From: Nostoc sp. JL34
Lineage (GTDB): Bacteria; Cyanobacteriota; Cyanobacteriia; Cyanobacteriales; Nostocaceae
Direction of reading: 5' to 3'
Assembly (NCBI RefSeq): GCF_017114945.1
Contig: NZ_JABXKQ010000148.1
Location: 1 to 54,888 of the forward strand
Length of the DNA: 54,888 bases
How positions within the stretch are numbered: position 1 is the stretch's first letter; the number at the start of each line of letters is the position of its first letter. The notes beneath the pieces are model-generated. The model searched no databases. It worked only from the letters and a program-made list of their open reading frames with translations, and was not told the DNA's origin. A program made the position numbers and the translations under genes. Positions 26,303-35,900 of this stretch are shown here, piece after piece.

Positions 26303-27160
26303 GTGTCTACTTCTGCAAAAACCTTTCCTATCTGGGCATTTTTCTCGCTGTTAACCAACGGCATCCTAATGTTGGCGGTCATTCTGCTAATTTGGCAACA
26401 GCAGAGATTGGCCGCTTTTTTTGGGATAATAACATCCCCAGAGCCAATCAACTTGAACAACTCACGCCAAATTGCTACACCTGATTTAGGTCGCCGTCAC
26501 CAACTCACTTACCAGGAGTGGGTAGACATCCTCAAACAAGAAGCCAAGGTTGCTGCTGACCAACGTCCTCCGCATTTAACTATCCTGGCGGGAGATTCTC
26601 TGAGTTTGTGGTTTCCCCCTGAGTTATTACCTGAAAGTAAAAATTGGCTCAATCAAGGAATTTCTGGCGAAACCAGCAATGGACTCTTAAAAAGATTGAA
26701 GATATTTGACCGCACCCAGCCAGAGGTGATTTTTGTGATGATTGGCATTAATGACTTAATTCGCGGCATGAGTGATGGGGTAATTTTAGATAATCAGCGG
26801 CAAATTATCAATTACCTCCGAAAGACGCATCCCACAGCGCAAATTGTTGTCCAATCGATTTTGCCACATGGGGCAGAAGAAGCAACTTGGAAAGGACGAG
26901 ATAAACTTCTGGCTATTGCCAATAGTCGCATTCGCGAGTTGAATCAGCAACTACAAAGCATATCTACCAAAAAAGGTGTCAAATATCTCGATTTATATCC
27001 GCTGTTTACCAACAAGCAAGGAAATCTCCGCCGCGAATTTACTACTGATGGCTTACATTTAAGTCCTGAAGGCTATATGGTTTGGCGTTCTGCATTGCAG
27101 ATTTATAGCGAGATCGAATTAAAACCTCAGCGTCAACGTCCTTCGGGGGAAAAAGGGTAA
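26303..27160 (+). CDS. SGNH/GDSL-type hydrolase, membrane-anchored
   Basis: A 285-residue esterase-like protein. One N-terminal membrane span (about residues 8-30, FPIWAFFSLLTNGILMLAVI) anchors it. Block I is LAGDSLSLWF with nucleophile Ser99; block II Gly lies in NQGISGETSNG; block III is VMIGINDL (Asn); block V is TTDGLHLSPEGY with Asp249 and His252. All four SGNH residues are present, so it should be an active periplasmic or membrane-bound esterase/acyl hydrolase; the substrate is unknown. GTG at 26303 is chosen because it retains the whole membrane anchor. It lies 95 bases before ispH on the same strand. Confidence 0.82.
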   Translation: MSTSAKTFPIWAFFSLLTNGILMLAVILLIWQQQRLAAFFGIITSPEPINLNNSRQIATPDLGRRHQLTYQEWVDILKQEAKVAADQRPPHLTILAGDSLSLWFPPELLPESKNWLNQGISGETSNGLLKRLKIFDRTQPEVIFVMIGINDLIRGMSDGVILDNQRQIINYLRKTHPTAQIVVQSILPHGAEEATWKGRDKLLAIANSRIRELNQQLQSISTKKGVKYLDLYPLFTNKQGNLRREFTTDGLHLSPEGYMVWRSALQIYSEIELKPQRQRPSGEKG

Positions 27161-27255
27161 AGGACAAAAAGAAGTAATATCTTTGAATACAACTCCGTAT
27201 AAATCGCGTCTTGGCGCGAGAAAATAAGAAATAGTGGTTTAAGTAGACAAATCTA

Positions 27256-28464
27256 ATGGATACAAAAGCTTTTAAGCGCAGCCTCCAACATTCAGAAAAT
27301 TACAATCGCAAGGGCTTTGGTCATCAAGCAGAAGTTGCCACCCAGTTGCAATCTGAGTATCAGAGTAACTTGATTCAGGAAATTCGCGATCGCAATTACA
27401 TCCTACAACGAGGTGATGTGACGATTCGCCTCGCACAAGCTTTTGGCTTTTGCTGGGGTGTAGAACGGGCTGTAGCGATGGCCTATGAAACCCGTCAGCA
27501 CTTCCCCACAGAACACATCTGGATTACTAACGAGATTATTCACAACCCTTCTGTAAATCAACGGATGCAGGAGATGGAAGTAGAATTCATCCCCATTGAA
27601 GGAAAGAATAAAGACTTTTCTGTTGTTGGCACTGGTGATGTGGTCATATTACCGGCTTTCGGGGCAAGCGTTCAAGAAATGCAGATACTTCACGATAAAG
27701 GCTGCAAAATTGTTGATACAACTTGTCCTTGGGTATCTAAAGTTTGGAATACAGTAGAAAAGCACAAAAAAATCGATTATACATCAATAATTCACGGTAA
27801 ATATAAGCACGAAGAAACAGTTGCCACTAGTTCCTTTGCTGGCAAGTATTTAATAGTCTTGAATTTGCCAGAAGCGGAATATGTTGCTGACTATATTATC
27901 AATGGTGGGAACCGGGAAGAATTCCTAACAAAATTTGCTAAAGCTTGTTCAGCAGGATTTGACCCGGAGCGAGATTTAGAAAGAGTTGGTATTGCTAACC
28001 AAACTACCATGCTTAAAGGCGAAACCGAGCAAATCGGCAAGATTTTTGAGCGAACTATGTTGCAAAAGTATGGCCCCACCGAATTAAATCAGCATTTCCA
28101 AAGCTTTAATACTATCTGTGACGCCACCCAAGAACGGCAAGATGCCATGTTGGAATTAGTGGAACATAATTTAGATTTGATGGTAGTAATTGGTGGGTTT
28201 AATTCCTCGAATACTACTCAATTGCAACAAATTGCTTTTGAGCGGGGAATTCCTTCTTATCATATAGATACTGTTGAACGCCTAAAATCAGGAGATTCCA
28301 TTGAACATCGGCAATTAAATGGGCAGTTAATAACTACAGAAAACTGGTTACCAGATGGAGAAATTGTCGTAGGAATTACTTCTGGTGCTTCTACGCCAGA
28401 TAAGGTGGTAGAAGATGTGATTGAGAAGATTTTTGCTGTGAAAGCAACAGCAACACTGGTTTAA
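27256..28464 (+). CDS. ispH: 4-hydroxy-3-methylbut-2-enyl diphosphate reductase
   Basis: A 402-residue IspH (LytB), the last enzyme of the MEP pathway, converting HMBPP to IPP and DMAPP with a [4Fe-4S] cluster. The three cluster Cys are seen: Cys66 (GFCWGVERA), Cys157 (DTTCPWVSKVW) and Cys288 (NTICDATQERQ). Substrate His residues lie in NEIIHNPSVN and IHGKYKHEET. The protein is longer than the E. coli enzyme (about 316 residues), as usual for cyanobacteria and plants, with an N-terminal extension of about 50 residues and an insertion in the middle. The ATG start is clear. It is followed by a hairpin at 28512-28548. Confidence 0.96.
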   Translation: MDTKAFKRSLQHSENYNRKGFGHQAEVATQLQSEYQSNLIQEIRDRNYILQRGDVTIRLAQAFGFCWGVERAVAMAYETRQHFPTEHIWITNEIIHNPSVNQRMQEMEVEFIPIEGKNKDFSVVGTGDVVILPAFGASVQEMQILHDKGCKIVDTTCPWVSKVWNTVEKHKKIDYTSIIHGKYKHEETVATSSFAGKYLIVLNLPEAEYVADYIINGGNREEFLTKFAKACSAGFDPERDLERVGIANQTTMLKGETEQIGKIFERTMLQKYGPTELNQHFQSFNTICDATQERQDAMLELVEHNLDLMVVIGGFNSSNTTQLQQIAFERGIPSYHIDTVERLKSGDSIEHRQLNGQLITTENWLPDGEIVVGITSGASTPDKVVEDVIEKIFAVKATATLV

Positions 28465-28511
28465 CAGCGCTCATTTATTGATTTAATCTCTTGGCAAAAC
28501 ACCACACCAAG

Positions 28512-28548
28512 ATCAGTTATCAGTAGCTAGTGTTCACTGATAACTGAT
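28512..28548. terminator. Hairpin downstream of ispH
   Basis: ATCAGTTATCAGT (28512-28524) is exactly complementary to ACTGATAACTGAT (28536-28548), loop of 11. There is no long T-run, but the 13-base stem just 47 bases after the stop is a plausible terminator. The sequence is also STRR-like. Confidence 0.5.
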
Positions 28549-28589
28549 GACTGTTCACTGTTTGAAGAATTGGTGAAAAACTTAAACAA

Positions 28590-28819
28590 ATGGCTATTTA
28601 TGAGCAAATTGGTAAAAGCTATAATTTGACTCGTCGGGCTGACTCTGACATTGCCGCTCTATTAGCTGTTCACCTGCAAATCAAATCAGATATATCGTAT
28701 CTTGATGTGGGATGTGGTACCGGAAATTAGCAGATATTAATACAGGACGGTTCACCAAGATTTTCCAAAAGTATGAAAACAATCACAGAGATTACTTATT
28801 TGTAATCGCTAATACATGA
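28590..28819 (+). pseudogene. Internally deleted SAM-dependent methyltransferase
   Basis: The first 46 codons read as a class I methyltransferase N-terminus: MAIYEQIGKSYNLTRRAD, then the SAM-binding motif YLDVGCGTGN directly before a TAG stop at 28728. Immediately after, in another frame from 28730, 29 codons read INTGRFTKIFQKYENNHRDY and a short end, typical of the C-terminus of the same family. The whole centre (roughly 150-180 residues expected) is missing. It is therefore a deletion remnant rather than a functional gene. It lies between ispH and cobL on the same strand. Confidence 0.8.
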
Positions 28820-28825
28820 ATTAGC

Positions 28826-30034
28826 ATGACACAAAAATGGCTTTCTATCGTCGGCATTGGGGAAGATGGATTACAGGGGTTAAGCGCGATCGCTCGTTCT
28901 CTAGTCGATCAAGCTAAAGTAATTGTGGGAGGCGATCGCCATTTAGCAATGCTCCCTAAAGATGACCAACGTGAGAAACTAGTCTGGACATCCCCTATTA
29001 GTACTTCTGTAGAGGAAATCATCAGGCGTCGAGGTCAGCCAATCTGCATACTTGCAAGCGGCGATCCTATGTGTTACGGCATTGGTGTTACCTTGATGCG
29101 GCGAATTCCTGTCTCCCAAATGACGATTATCCCCGCACCTTCAGCCTTCAGCCTCGCCTGTGCGAGGGTCGGATGGTCTTTAACTGAGGTGGAAACCTTG
29201 AGTTTAAATGGTCGTCCATCCTCCTTACTCCAGTCTTACATCTATCCAAAAGCGCGGCTGTTGATTTTGAGTGAAGGGAAGGACACACCCGCCATTGTTG
29301 CCCAAATTTTGACAAATCGCGGCTATGGTGGCAGTAACATTACCGTCTTGGAACGCATGGGTGGCACTCAGGAAAGAATTGTAGAAGGTACGGCTGCATC
29401 TTGGAGTGAAACTGAAGTTGCTGCTTTAAATGCGATCGCAGTTGATTGTATTGCTGATGCTGGGGTTATTCCTTTACCAAGATTACCAGGATTACCAGAT
29501 AACGCCTACCACCACGATGGACAGTTAACTAAACGTGAGGTTAGGGCAATCACTCTAGCAGTTTTGGCTCCCACACCGGGAGAATTATTGTGGGATGTTG
29601 GCGCGGGTTGCGGTTCCATTTCTATCGAATGGATGCGGAGTAATGCTCGGTGTCGAGCGATCGCGATCGAACAAAACTCATCTAGACTACTATATATTGC
29701 CGATAATGCCGCCACTCTCGGTACTCCAAATCTGCAAATCATTGAAGGTAAAGCGCCTCATGTTCTGAAAGATTTGCCTACACCAGATGCGATTTTTATT
29801 GGTGGTGGCGTAACAGCAACGGGACTTTTTGATGTTTGCTGGGAAGCATTGCGGCCGGGTGGACGTTTGGTGGCAAATGTGGTGACGGTAGAGGGTGAGC
29901 AAACTTTATTTCAATGGCATGAACGAGTCTGTGGCGATTTAACTCGTATAGCCATTCAGCGGGCGGAACCTATTGGTAAATTTTTGGGCTGGCGAGGAAT
30001 GGCGGGTGTGACGCAATTGGTAGTTGTAAAATAA
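28826..30034 (+). CDS. cobL: Precorrin-6Y C5,15-methyltransferase (decarboxylating), CbiE-CbiT fusion
   Basis: A 402-residue bifunctional cobalamin enzyme. Residues 1-205 are the CbiE-type tetrapyrrole methylase domain (WLSIVGIGEDGLQGLS, ASGDPMCYGIG, IIPAPSAFSLACARVGW). Residues 230-402 are the CbiT-type domain with the SAM loop DVGAGCGSISIEWMR (about 255-269) and FIGGGVTATG. It methylates C5 and C15 and removes the C12 acetate side chain of precorrin-6B-type intermediates during corrin synthesis. The ATG at 28826 lies only 6 bases after the end of the methyltransferase remnant. No other cob gene is in the window, and no cobalamin riboswitch was seen. Confidence 0.94.
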   Translation: MTQKWLSIVGIGEDGLQGLSAIARSLVDQAKVIVGGDRHLAMLPKDDQREKLVWTSPISTSVEEIIRRRGQPICILASGDPMCYGIGVTLMRRIPVSQMTIIPAPSAFSLACARVGWSLTEVETLSLNGRPSSLLQSYIYPKARLLILSEGKDTPAIVAQILTNRGYGGSNITVLERMGGTQERIVEGTAASWSETEVAALNAIAVDCIADAGVIPLPRLPGLPDNAYHHDGQLTKREVRAITLAVLAPTPGELLWDVGAGCGSISIEWMRSNARCRAIAIEQNSSRLLYIADNAATLGTPNLQIIEGKAPHVLKDLPTPDAIFIGGGVTATGLFDVCWEALRPGGRLVANVVTVEGEQTLFQWHERVCGDLTRIAIQRAEPIGKFLGWRGMAGVTQLVVVK

Positions 30035-30055
30035 CGAGATTTGTATTGCATCTCG
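30035..30055. terminator. Weak hairpin after cobL
   Basis: CGAGAT and ATCTCG flank a 9-base loop right at the cobL stop codon. The stem is short and there is no T-run; it lies between convergent genes and is only a possible terminator. Confidence 0.3.
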
Positions 30056-30146
30056 AAACTTGCTAGGTCTCAAAACCTCAAAAGTCTATGAATTCGTAAA
30101 GAAGTAAGTTGTGGGAAAATTTTTTAAGGACTTAAACTGTTATATA

Positions 30147-32759
30147 TTACAGCTTACAAGTTTCCGCGCGAGAGAAAAGATCCACTAATAGTGGTGTCGC
30201 ATTATCTGTAGCATAGGTAGGTAAGTTTCCCTCTGGGCAATCCTCTAACACAAAGGTAAAGTCTTTGTACTCCACCCAGTCTTCCTCTTTTCTCCACCCC
30301 ATACGATTGAATAGCCTCACAAAGTTTTGCCCCTCGTCTTCATAAATACGCTTCTGTACACTCAACCCAAAGCGACCTTCGCTGTATTGTACCCAAAGTT
30401 GGTCAATAGTGCGGAGGTCTGAGCAGGGAAATTTTTTAATAGATTCAATATCAAGCCAGCCTAAGTGTTTTCTGTTAGCCACTTTGAGCATAATTCGTGT
30501 TGTTTCCTCGTCAGCCTCACGCCACTGACCCGCCTCTAGGTAATCTAAAAGTTGAATGTATTGAGTTGGCCATTGGTCTTGAACAATCCGAATCCCCACT
30601 CCACCATTGCGATTTTCCTGTGTCCAACAAGAAAGATCCTTATTATCTTTTGCAAGATACTGTCTTGCTTCGTCCTCTGTTGGCAATCTATAATTTGTCA
30701 GCTTATCAGTTGATTGCCTCAAAGGAGAATTTATACTCAGCCATGCACAAAACCTATTTGCGGCTTGGAAACTTATTCCTGTAATCGGTTTAGTTGCATC
30801 AGTAGATTTCAAGTTAGTGGGTAATAAACTGGGGTCAGCGCTAGCTTCACTCACTCCAAAGTTATTTGTCATGAACAGCTTATACTCTGCATAAGTAATG
30901 TAGCTCTGATCGATTTCTTGAGTGTTATTAATCCTCAATAAACTTTTCAGCCTGCGTGCTAATCTTACTTGTGCAGCTATCTTGGCAATTTGTGGATTTT
31001 CAGATGCCAATCCAGCTTCTAGAATTTGTTCAAGTTGTCGCTGTGTGTTTGATTCTACTTTTTTGCTTTCTTTCAGACAATCATAAGCAAGGGTTAATGA
31101 GACAACACTTTGATTTTTTAATGCTGCTTGAATTAAGCTTGTAGCATCACTTTGAGCCGCATAAAGGCGAATGGTTTCAGCCCACCAAGGATTATCAAAA
31201 TTAGTAATTAAAATATTCTCTTGCTGCAATTCTTTCACTTCAGCCGCCGCCAAATATTCTTGAAAACTCAAATGAGCAAATTCCAAAATGCCTTGCTCTC
31301 TTTCTACCAATAAGCCACTTACATCTTTAATTTGCTCTAAAAATTCTGCTGTTATTAGTGTCGTGCCTACTATTTTTTGCAGTTCGCTAGCAATTAAATT
31401 TTGCACTTTTACTACTGTAAAACTGCGACTTTTCCGTCGCATTAAATCAAGTGCCAAAACTTGCAAAACTGATTTACTTTGTTCCACGGTGAGAGGAGCT
31501 TTAATTTTTTTCGCCGCCTGTCGCGTTCCCAATAGCAACTCACAGATTTTTTGGTATAGTTCTACCCTGCGTCCTGGTAATGTACTACCACTGTAGTGAA
31601 CTGTAGCAATCATCGTTATCAGCAGCGGATTTTTAGCCATATCTGCTATGGCGCGATTGTTAATAATGCGTTCGATTAAATCATTTGCATTAGTTTTAGC
31701 TTCTGCCCGCACTACTGAATTATTTCTTCCCGCCCGACATCTAATTTCGGTTTGCAGATACCAGCTATGAATAAATTGCTTCATCTGCTCTAAGGTGAAG
31801 GGTAGTACTTGTAAGATAACTCCCACTTCATCCACTGGCGCACTAGTGTAGCCATAAGGACGGGATGTCAGAATAAAGGCTGTTTTCCTATAGGTTATTA
31901 TCTGCTGATTCACCCATTGGCTAACAGAAATGCGCTCTTTTTCATCGGCAACTTCATCCAGTCCATCCAACATTACCAAACAATTGCCAAGTTTTAACTG
32001 TTCTTGAAACCAGTTTGGCGGTGGATTAAGTTCTGCAAAAGCAGGTTGAATTTTGAGGTGGTCGGTAATTAATTGTGGCAGAGTCGGCGGTTGCTGACTT
32101 GTAATCTGTTCGCGCACATCGCGTAGATACAAAAGCACTGGTACAAATTTTGGTGCTTTATACTTGCCATGATCATTTTTGGCATAAGTCAGAGTTAAAT
32201 GTTTAAGCAGCGTCGTTTTTCCATATCCAGGCGGAGCAATCACAGCCATGCATCGATAAACTGGTTCTTTGGGGATTGCAGCTAAAAAATTCCAAATTTC
32301 CTGATTCTCCAAAGTCTTAGAGGGGCTTTGATCGGACACCATCGCTCCAGGGATATTCTCTGGCGTTTCTGTCTCGACTTTTAGCGGTACAAATACATCC
32401 TCTAAATCCAACACAGGTAAGCCAATTCTGAAGCCCTCTGTTTTATAGTCCCGATAAAAATCGACCAAAGTTTGCTGATAGGTTCCCTGGAAATCTGAAG
32501 TGCGCTCACGAAATTTAGCCGGTAAGGTGTCTATTTGTTCACCAACCCACTGTCCAGCTTTTTCCCCTTTTTCTTCTGCCTTTTTTTCTATGGCTTCCAT
32601 GAATTTGCCACTAAACTTGACCCAGACAGATGAACCAGCAGTGATAAACGTTGAGAGTCCAGCTTGTGTCCATTGATGATTCCAGAGAAAATGAGCCGTT
32701 ATACCGGCTCCAGCACCAGTAGGGAGCCATTTGATCAACGCCTGCGTAATCTTTTGCAT
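30147..32759 (-). CDS. NACHT NTPase with degenerate FGE-like segment and C-terminal GUN4 domain
   Basis: An 870-residue STAND-type protein. Residues 1-50 contain two weakly hydrophobic stretches that may contact a membrane; 55-85 is a charged helix. The NACHT module follows: Walker A APPGYGKTTLL (175-185), Walker B LVMLDGLDEV (261-270, Asp265), ILTSRPYGY (296-304) and the winged-helix mark AHLSFQEYLAAAE (495-507). Residues 618-700 look like a shortened formylglycine-generating-enzyme-type domain (ITGISFQAANRFCAWLS, NYRLPTEDE). Residues 736-850 are a GUN4 domain (GWLDIESIKKFPCSDLRTID, GRFGLSVQKRIY, VGWR-like MGWRKEEDW). GUN4 binds Mg-protoporphyrin and related tetrapyrroles; NACHT proteins act in bacterial defence and signalling. 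No effector nuclease is seen within the protein. The function is inferred only. Confidence 0.88.
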   Translation of the reverse strand: MQKITQALIKWLPTGAGAGITAHFLWNHQWTQAGLSTFITAGSSVWVKFSGKFMEAIEKKAEEKGEKAGQWVGEQIDTLPAKFRERTSDFQGTYQQTLVDFYRDYKTEGFRIGLPVLDLEDVFVPLKVETETPENIPGAMVSDQSPSKTLENQEIWNFLAAIPKEPVYRCMAVIAPPGYGKTTLLKHLTLTYAKNDHGKYKAPKFVPVLLYLRDVREQITSQQPPTLPQLITDHLKIQPAFAELNPPPNWFQEQLKLGNCLVMLDGLDEVADEKERISVSQWVNQQIITYRKTAFILTSRPYGYTSAPVDEVGVILQVLPFTLEQMKQFIHSWYLQTEIRCRAGRNNSVVRAEAKTNANDLIERIINNRAIADMAKNPLLITMIATVHYSGSTLPGRRVELYQKICELLLGTRQAAKKIKAPLTVEQSKSVLQVLALDLMRRKSRSFTVVKVQNLIASELQKIVGTTLITAEFLEQIKDVSGLLVEREQGILEFAHLSFQEYLAAAEVKELQQENILITNFDNPWWAETIRLYAAQSDATSLIQAALKNQSVVSLTLAYDCLKESKKVESNTQRQLEQILEAGLASENPQIAKIAAQVRLARRLKSLLRINNTQEIDQSYITYAEYKLFMTNNFGVSEASADPSLLPTNLKSTDATKPITGISFQAANRFCAWLSINSPLRQSTDKLTNYRLPTEDEARQYLAKDNKDLSCWTQENRNGGVGIRIVQDQWPTQYIQLLDYLEAGQWREADEETTRIMLKVANRKHLGWLDIESIKKFPCSDLRTIDQLWVQYSEGRFGLSVQKRIYEDEGQNFVRLFNRMGWRKEEDWVEYKDFTFVLEDCPEGNLPTYATDNATPLLVDLFSRAETCKL

Positions 32760-32904
32760 CTGCCTGATCTTGATAAAATGGGTATTAGTCTACCTAACAA
32801 CCTTTATCTAGAGGTGATTGGGTATATCTTTCTATTTAGAAAGATACACTTATCTACTCACTGAAGTTTTAGTTTTTCGGATTTTTTCCAGATTAAGGCT
32901 AATC

Positions 32905-35900
32905 CTACTCCAATATCAGTGTAGACTCAGCAGTACGCCCAAATTCTTCTGGTGCATATTGCAGATGAACTTCTGCACCAGGCCAAGAAAATGTACCAGG
33001 AGTAACAGAACGGACTAAGTAATGCAGACTATAAACTCCTGGTTCCAAGTGGTCAGCGTAGGCGATAATGCGATCGCGGTACACATTCTTAAACCCAAGT
33101 TCCCAGCTATCGGCTTTTGCTTGTAATGCAGCTGTGGTAGTTTGAAAACTTGCATCCACCGCCTCAAAACCTGATGGTAACGGATCTTTAATCACCAGAT
33201 GATCTACAGGATGATCGACGATAACTTCTAAACCAATATCAAACACCTGTCCAGAGGCTAAAGTCAAGGGTTTATCGAAAGCGTAAAGACCTGTTTTTTG
33301 CAAAACTTTCTCTTCATTTAATTTGCTAATTTCTCGTGTTACCCTTAACCCGTTAAACCTACCTGGTTGATTTCCCTGTAAGCGATAATTATAAGAAACC
33401 AAATAGTGCAAAGTGCCATTACCTGATTTTTGCAGCGTTAAATCATTACGCCCACGAGGTAATTTATTCATCGGTACATTTAGCTGTAAGCTAGGATTTT
33501 GGTAGCCATTAAACCGATTTTCTCCTAATTTATTACCAGCTAATTCCACTGTAGCAACAAAATTCGGTGGCGTGGGTTGTAGTTGGCTATATTCTACTAA
33601 AGCTGTTAAGGCTTGGGCATTATTATAGTTAGTTTGCCATGTGCCATTGCGTCGTAATGCGAGAAGACTTTGGAATAACTTATCTATAATTTCGGGTTTA
33701 CTTTGTTTGGCAATAAATAAGCGTAAAGCTTGTGCTTGCGTTGTGGTAGATGAACTCATCCATCCCCAACTAGTTGGTAAACTCACAACTGCTGTGCGAC
33801 CAGTTTCATATATATTCTGTTGCAGCTTATTCACTAATTGTTGAGATTCATCTTGCCATTCTGGGAATTGAGATAAGTATCGCGCTAGTTTAATTTGAGT
33901 TGCTACATCAAAGTTATTGCGCTGTTCATAAATATCTGCGAGAAAAGTATTGCGTTTATCTCCTACTTCTGCCATGGCAATTAAAGCATTAAGTTGCAGT
34001 TGTCTTTTACACAGTAGTTGTTTACAAAAATCGTATTCTCCAGGGTTCGCCAGAACTTTTTGCAAATAAGTTTTGAGGCGAGACACCATTGCAGAATCTA
34101 CTAAATTAGGGAACACCTGACTGGCTTTAGCGAAAGATTCAGCCGTATAAGAAGAAACCCAAGGGTCAGATTTTTCTTGTCCGGGGAAAGCTGCAAAACC
34201 ACCATCGGCTATTTGGAGTTTTTGTAATTTTTCGATTGCTTGACTTGCCTGTTGGCTAGGATTAAATTCTGCAAATGCCTGACCATATTTTTGGGTAATA
34301 GTTTGCAGATTTGCCGCAATTATTAACTGACTTGCAGCAGGTTCTGTGAACGGCAAATCATCTTCTTCTAAAATCTGCTTTGCTGGTGCTTGAATCTCCG
34401 GTATCAAAGTACTCGCCAATTGAATATCTAAACCTCCCGCATCAGGGAAGGTATTTTTATCGACATTCAGGGGAATCTTCACTTGTTTTTCAGTAACACC
34501 AGATTCAACAACTTGTTCTGTAATTTCAATTGGCTTAATTTCCAAAGGTACTTCAAAAGCATCTGTGGCTGTACCATTTAGCTGAGTGGTAAAGCGAACT
34601 TTCCCGACTCCCTCACTATCCGCCAGCATGGGAAAGCGATAAGCATGAGTTGCGGATTCAGCTTTGGTTTGCAAAGAAGTTGCTGTGGGGTTTTTATCAG
34701 CAAACTTCACAGTACCGCTAAGTTCGCCATTAATTGAGAGATTTCCTGTATTCCCAGTGTTGTTTGTTACAGATAAACCGGCAAGGATGCGATCGCCTGG
34801 ACGGGCAAATTGTGGCAAGATGGCATTAGTTAGCAGTGGCTTAGTGCTGATAAACGTCGCATCCCCATTCCCGAAACGCAGATTTCCATCGGTGGCGACA
34901 GCCATGACTCGCCATGTAGTTAAGTCATCCGGTAATTTAAAGGTTATCTGTGCATTTCCATTTGCATCTGTAAGGACAGAACCGTTGTAGTAAGCTAAGG
35001 CTTGAAAATCGGTGCGAGTGCGAGTATTGGCTGCACCAGTTGAGAAACCACCGCCATAACCCCAACCTTTTGGTTTAGCTACATCTTGTGCTTGTAATAT
35101 GACATCTGGTCGATTATCACTAAAGCGGGTAGATATTGACTGTTCTGCATAAACTGTATCTACCAAATCTGGTGGACGATAACCAGAAAGTTGTAACACT
35201 GCCTCGTTTACCACCATGACTGTAAACTGTCCTTTGGTGGGGTTTCCTTGATTGTCCTTCAATTCTAGTTGTACTGTTTCTTCTGCACCAGGTTCTAATG
35301 ATGCTTGCACTGGTTTAACTTGCAGTTTTAAATACTTATCTTCTAAGTTAACTTTAAAAGGTGTAAAACCAATCTTCACCAAGTTATCTAAACTTCCCAC
35401 TTCCACTTGGTTGATGGGTTTACCTTGTCTTACTAAGACAGCTTCGATTGCTGCATTTGGCAGCATTTCTGGCGTGACTTGAAACTGTATTTTTGGTGTG
35501 CCCCCTTGAACTTTGATAATCTGCTGATAAAGGGGTTTATCTTTAATCACAGCAAAGTATAATTCTGCATCTGGATAAGGAGATTGAATTATTGCAGTAG
35601 CAGTATCACCAGGTTTGAATTCTTTTTTATCTAATTTAACTTCTAAAACATCTTCTTCTCTAGAACCCCAAAATACTGGATTTTCTCCAGTTGCCCAAAT
35701 TTGTAAATCTGTGGCACCTAATTCGCCTTTGGCATCGCTAAAATTAACTCTAATCCGGTATGAACCAGATTCCGGTGCTGTCAAATTTACCGATTGCGGA
35801 TTACTCGCAGATGTAATTTCTGCTTGTCCTACTGTTTTATATTCAACTTGATTTTTTGGTGTTCGGCTACCTTCTACTAACTGCGTGATGCTGCTATATT

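Noticed and set aside
28465..28825. Cobalamin riboswitch before cobL
   Set aside because: The space is filled by a hairpin and the methyltransferase remnant, and no B12-box-like sequence was seen.
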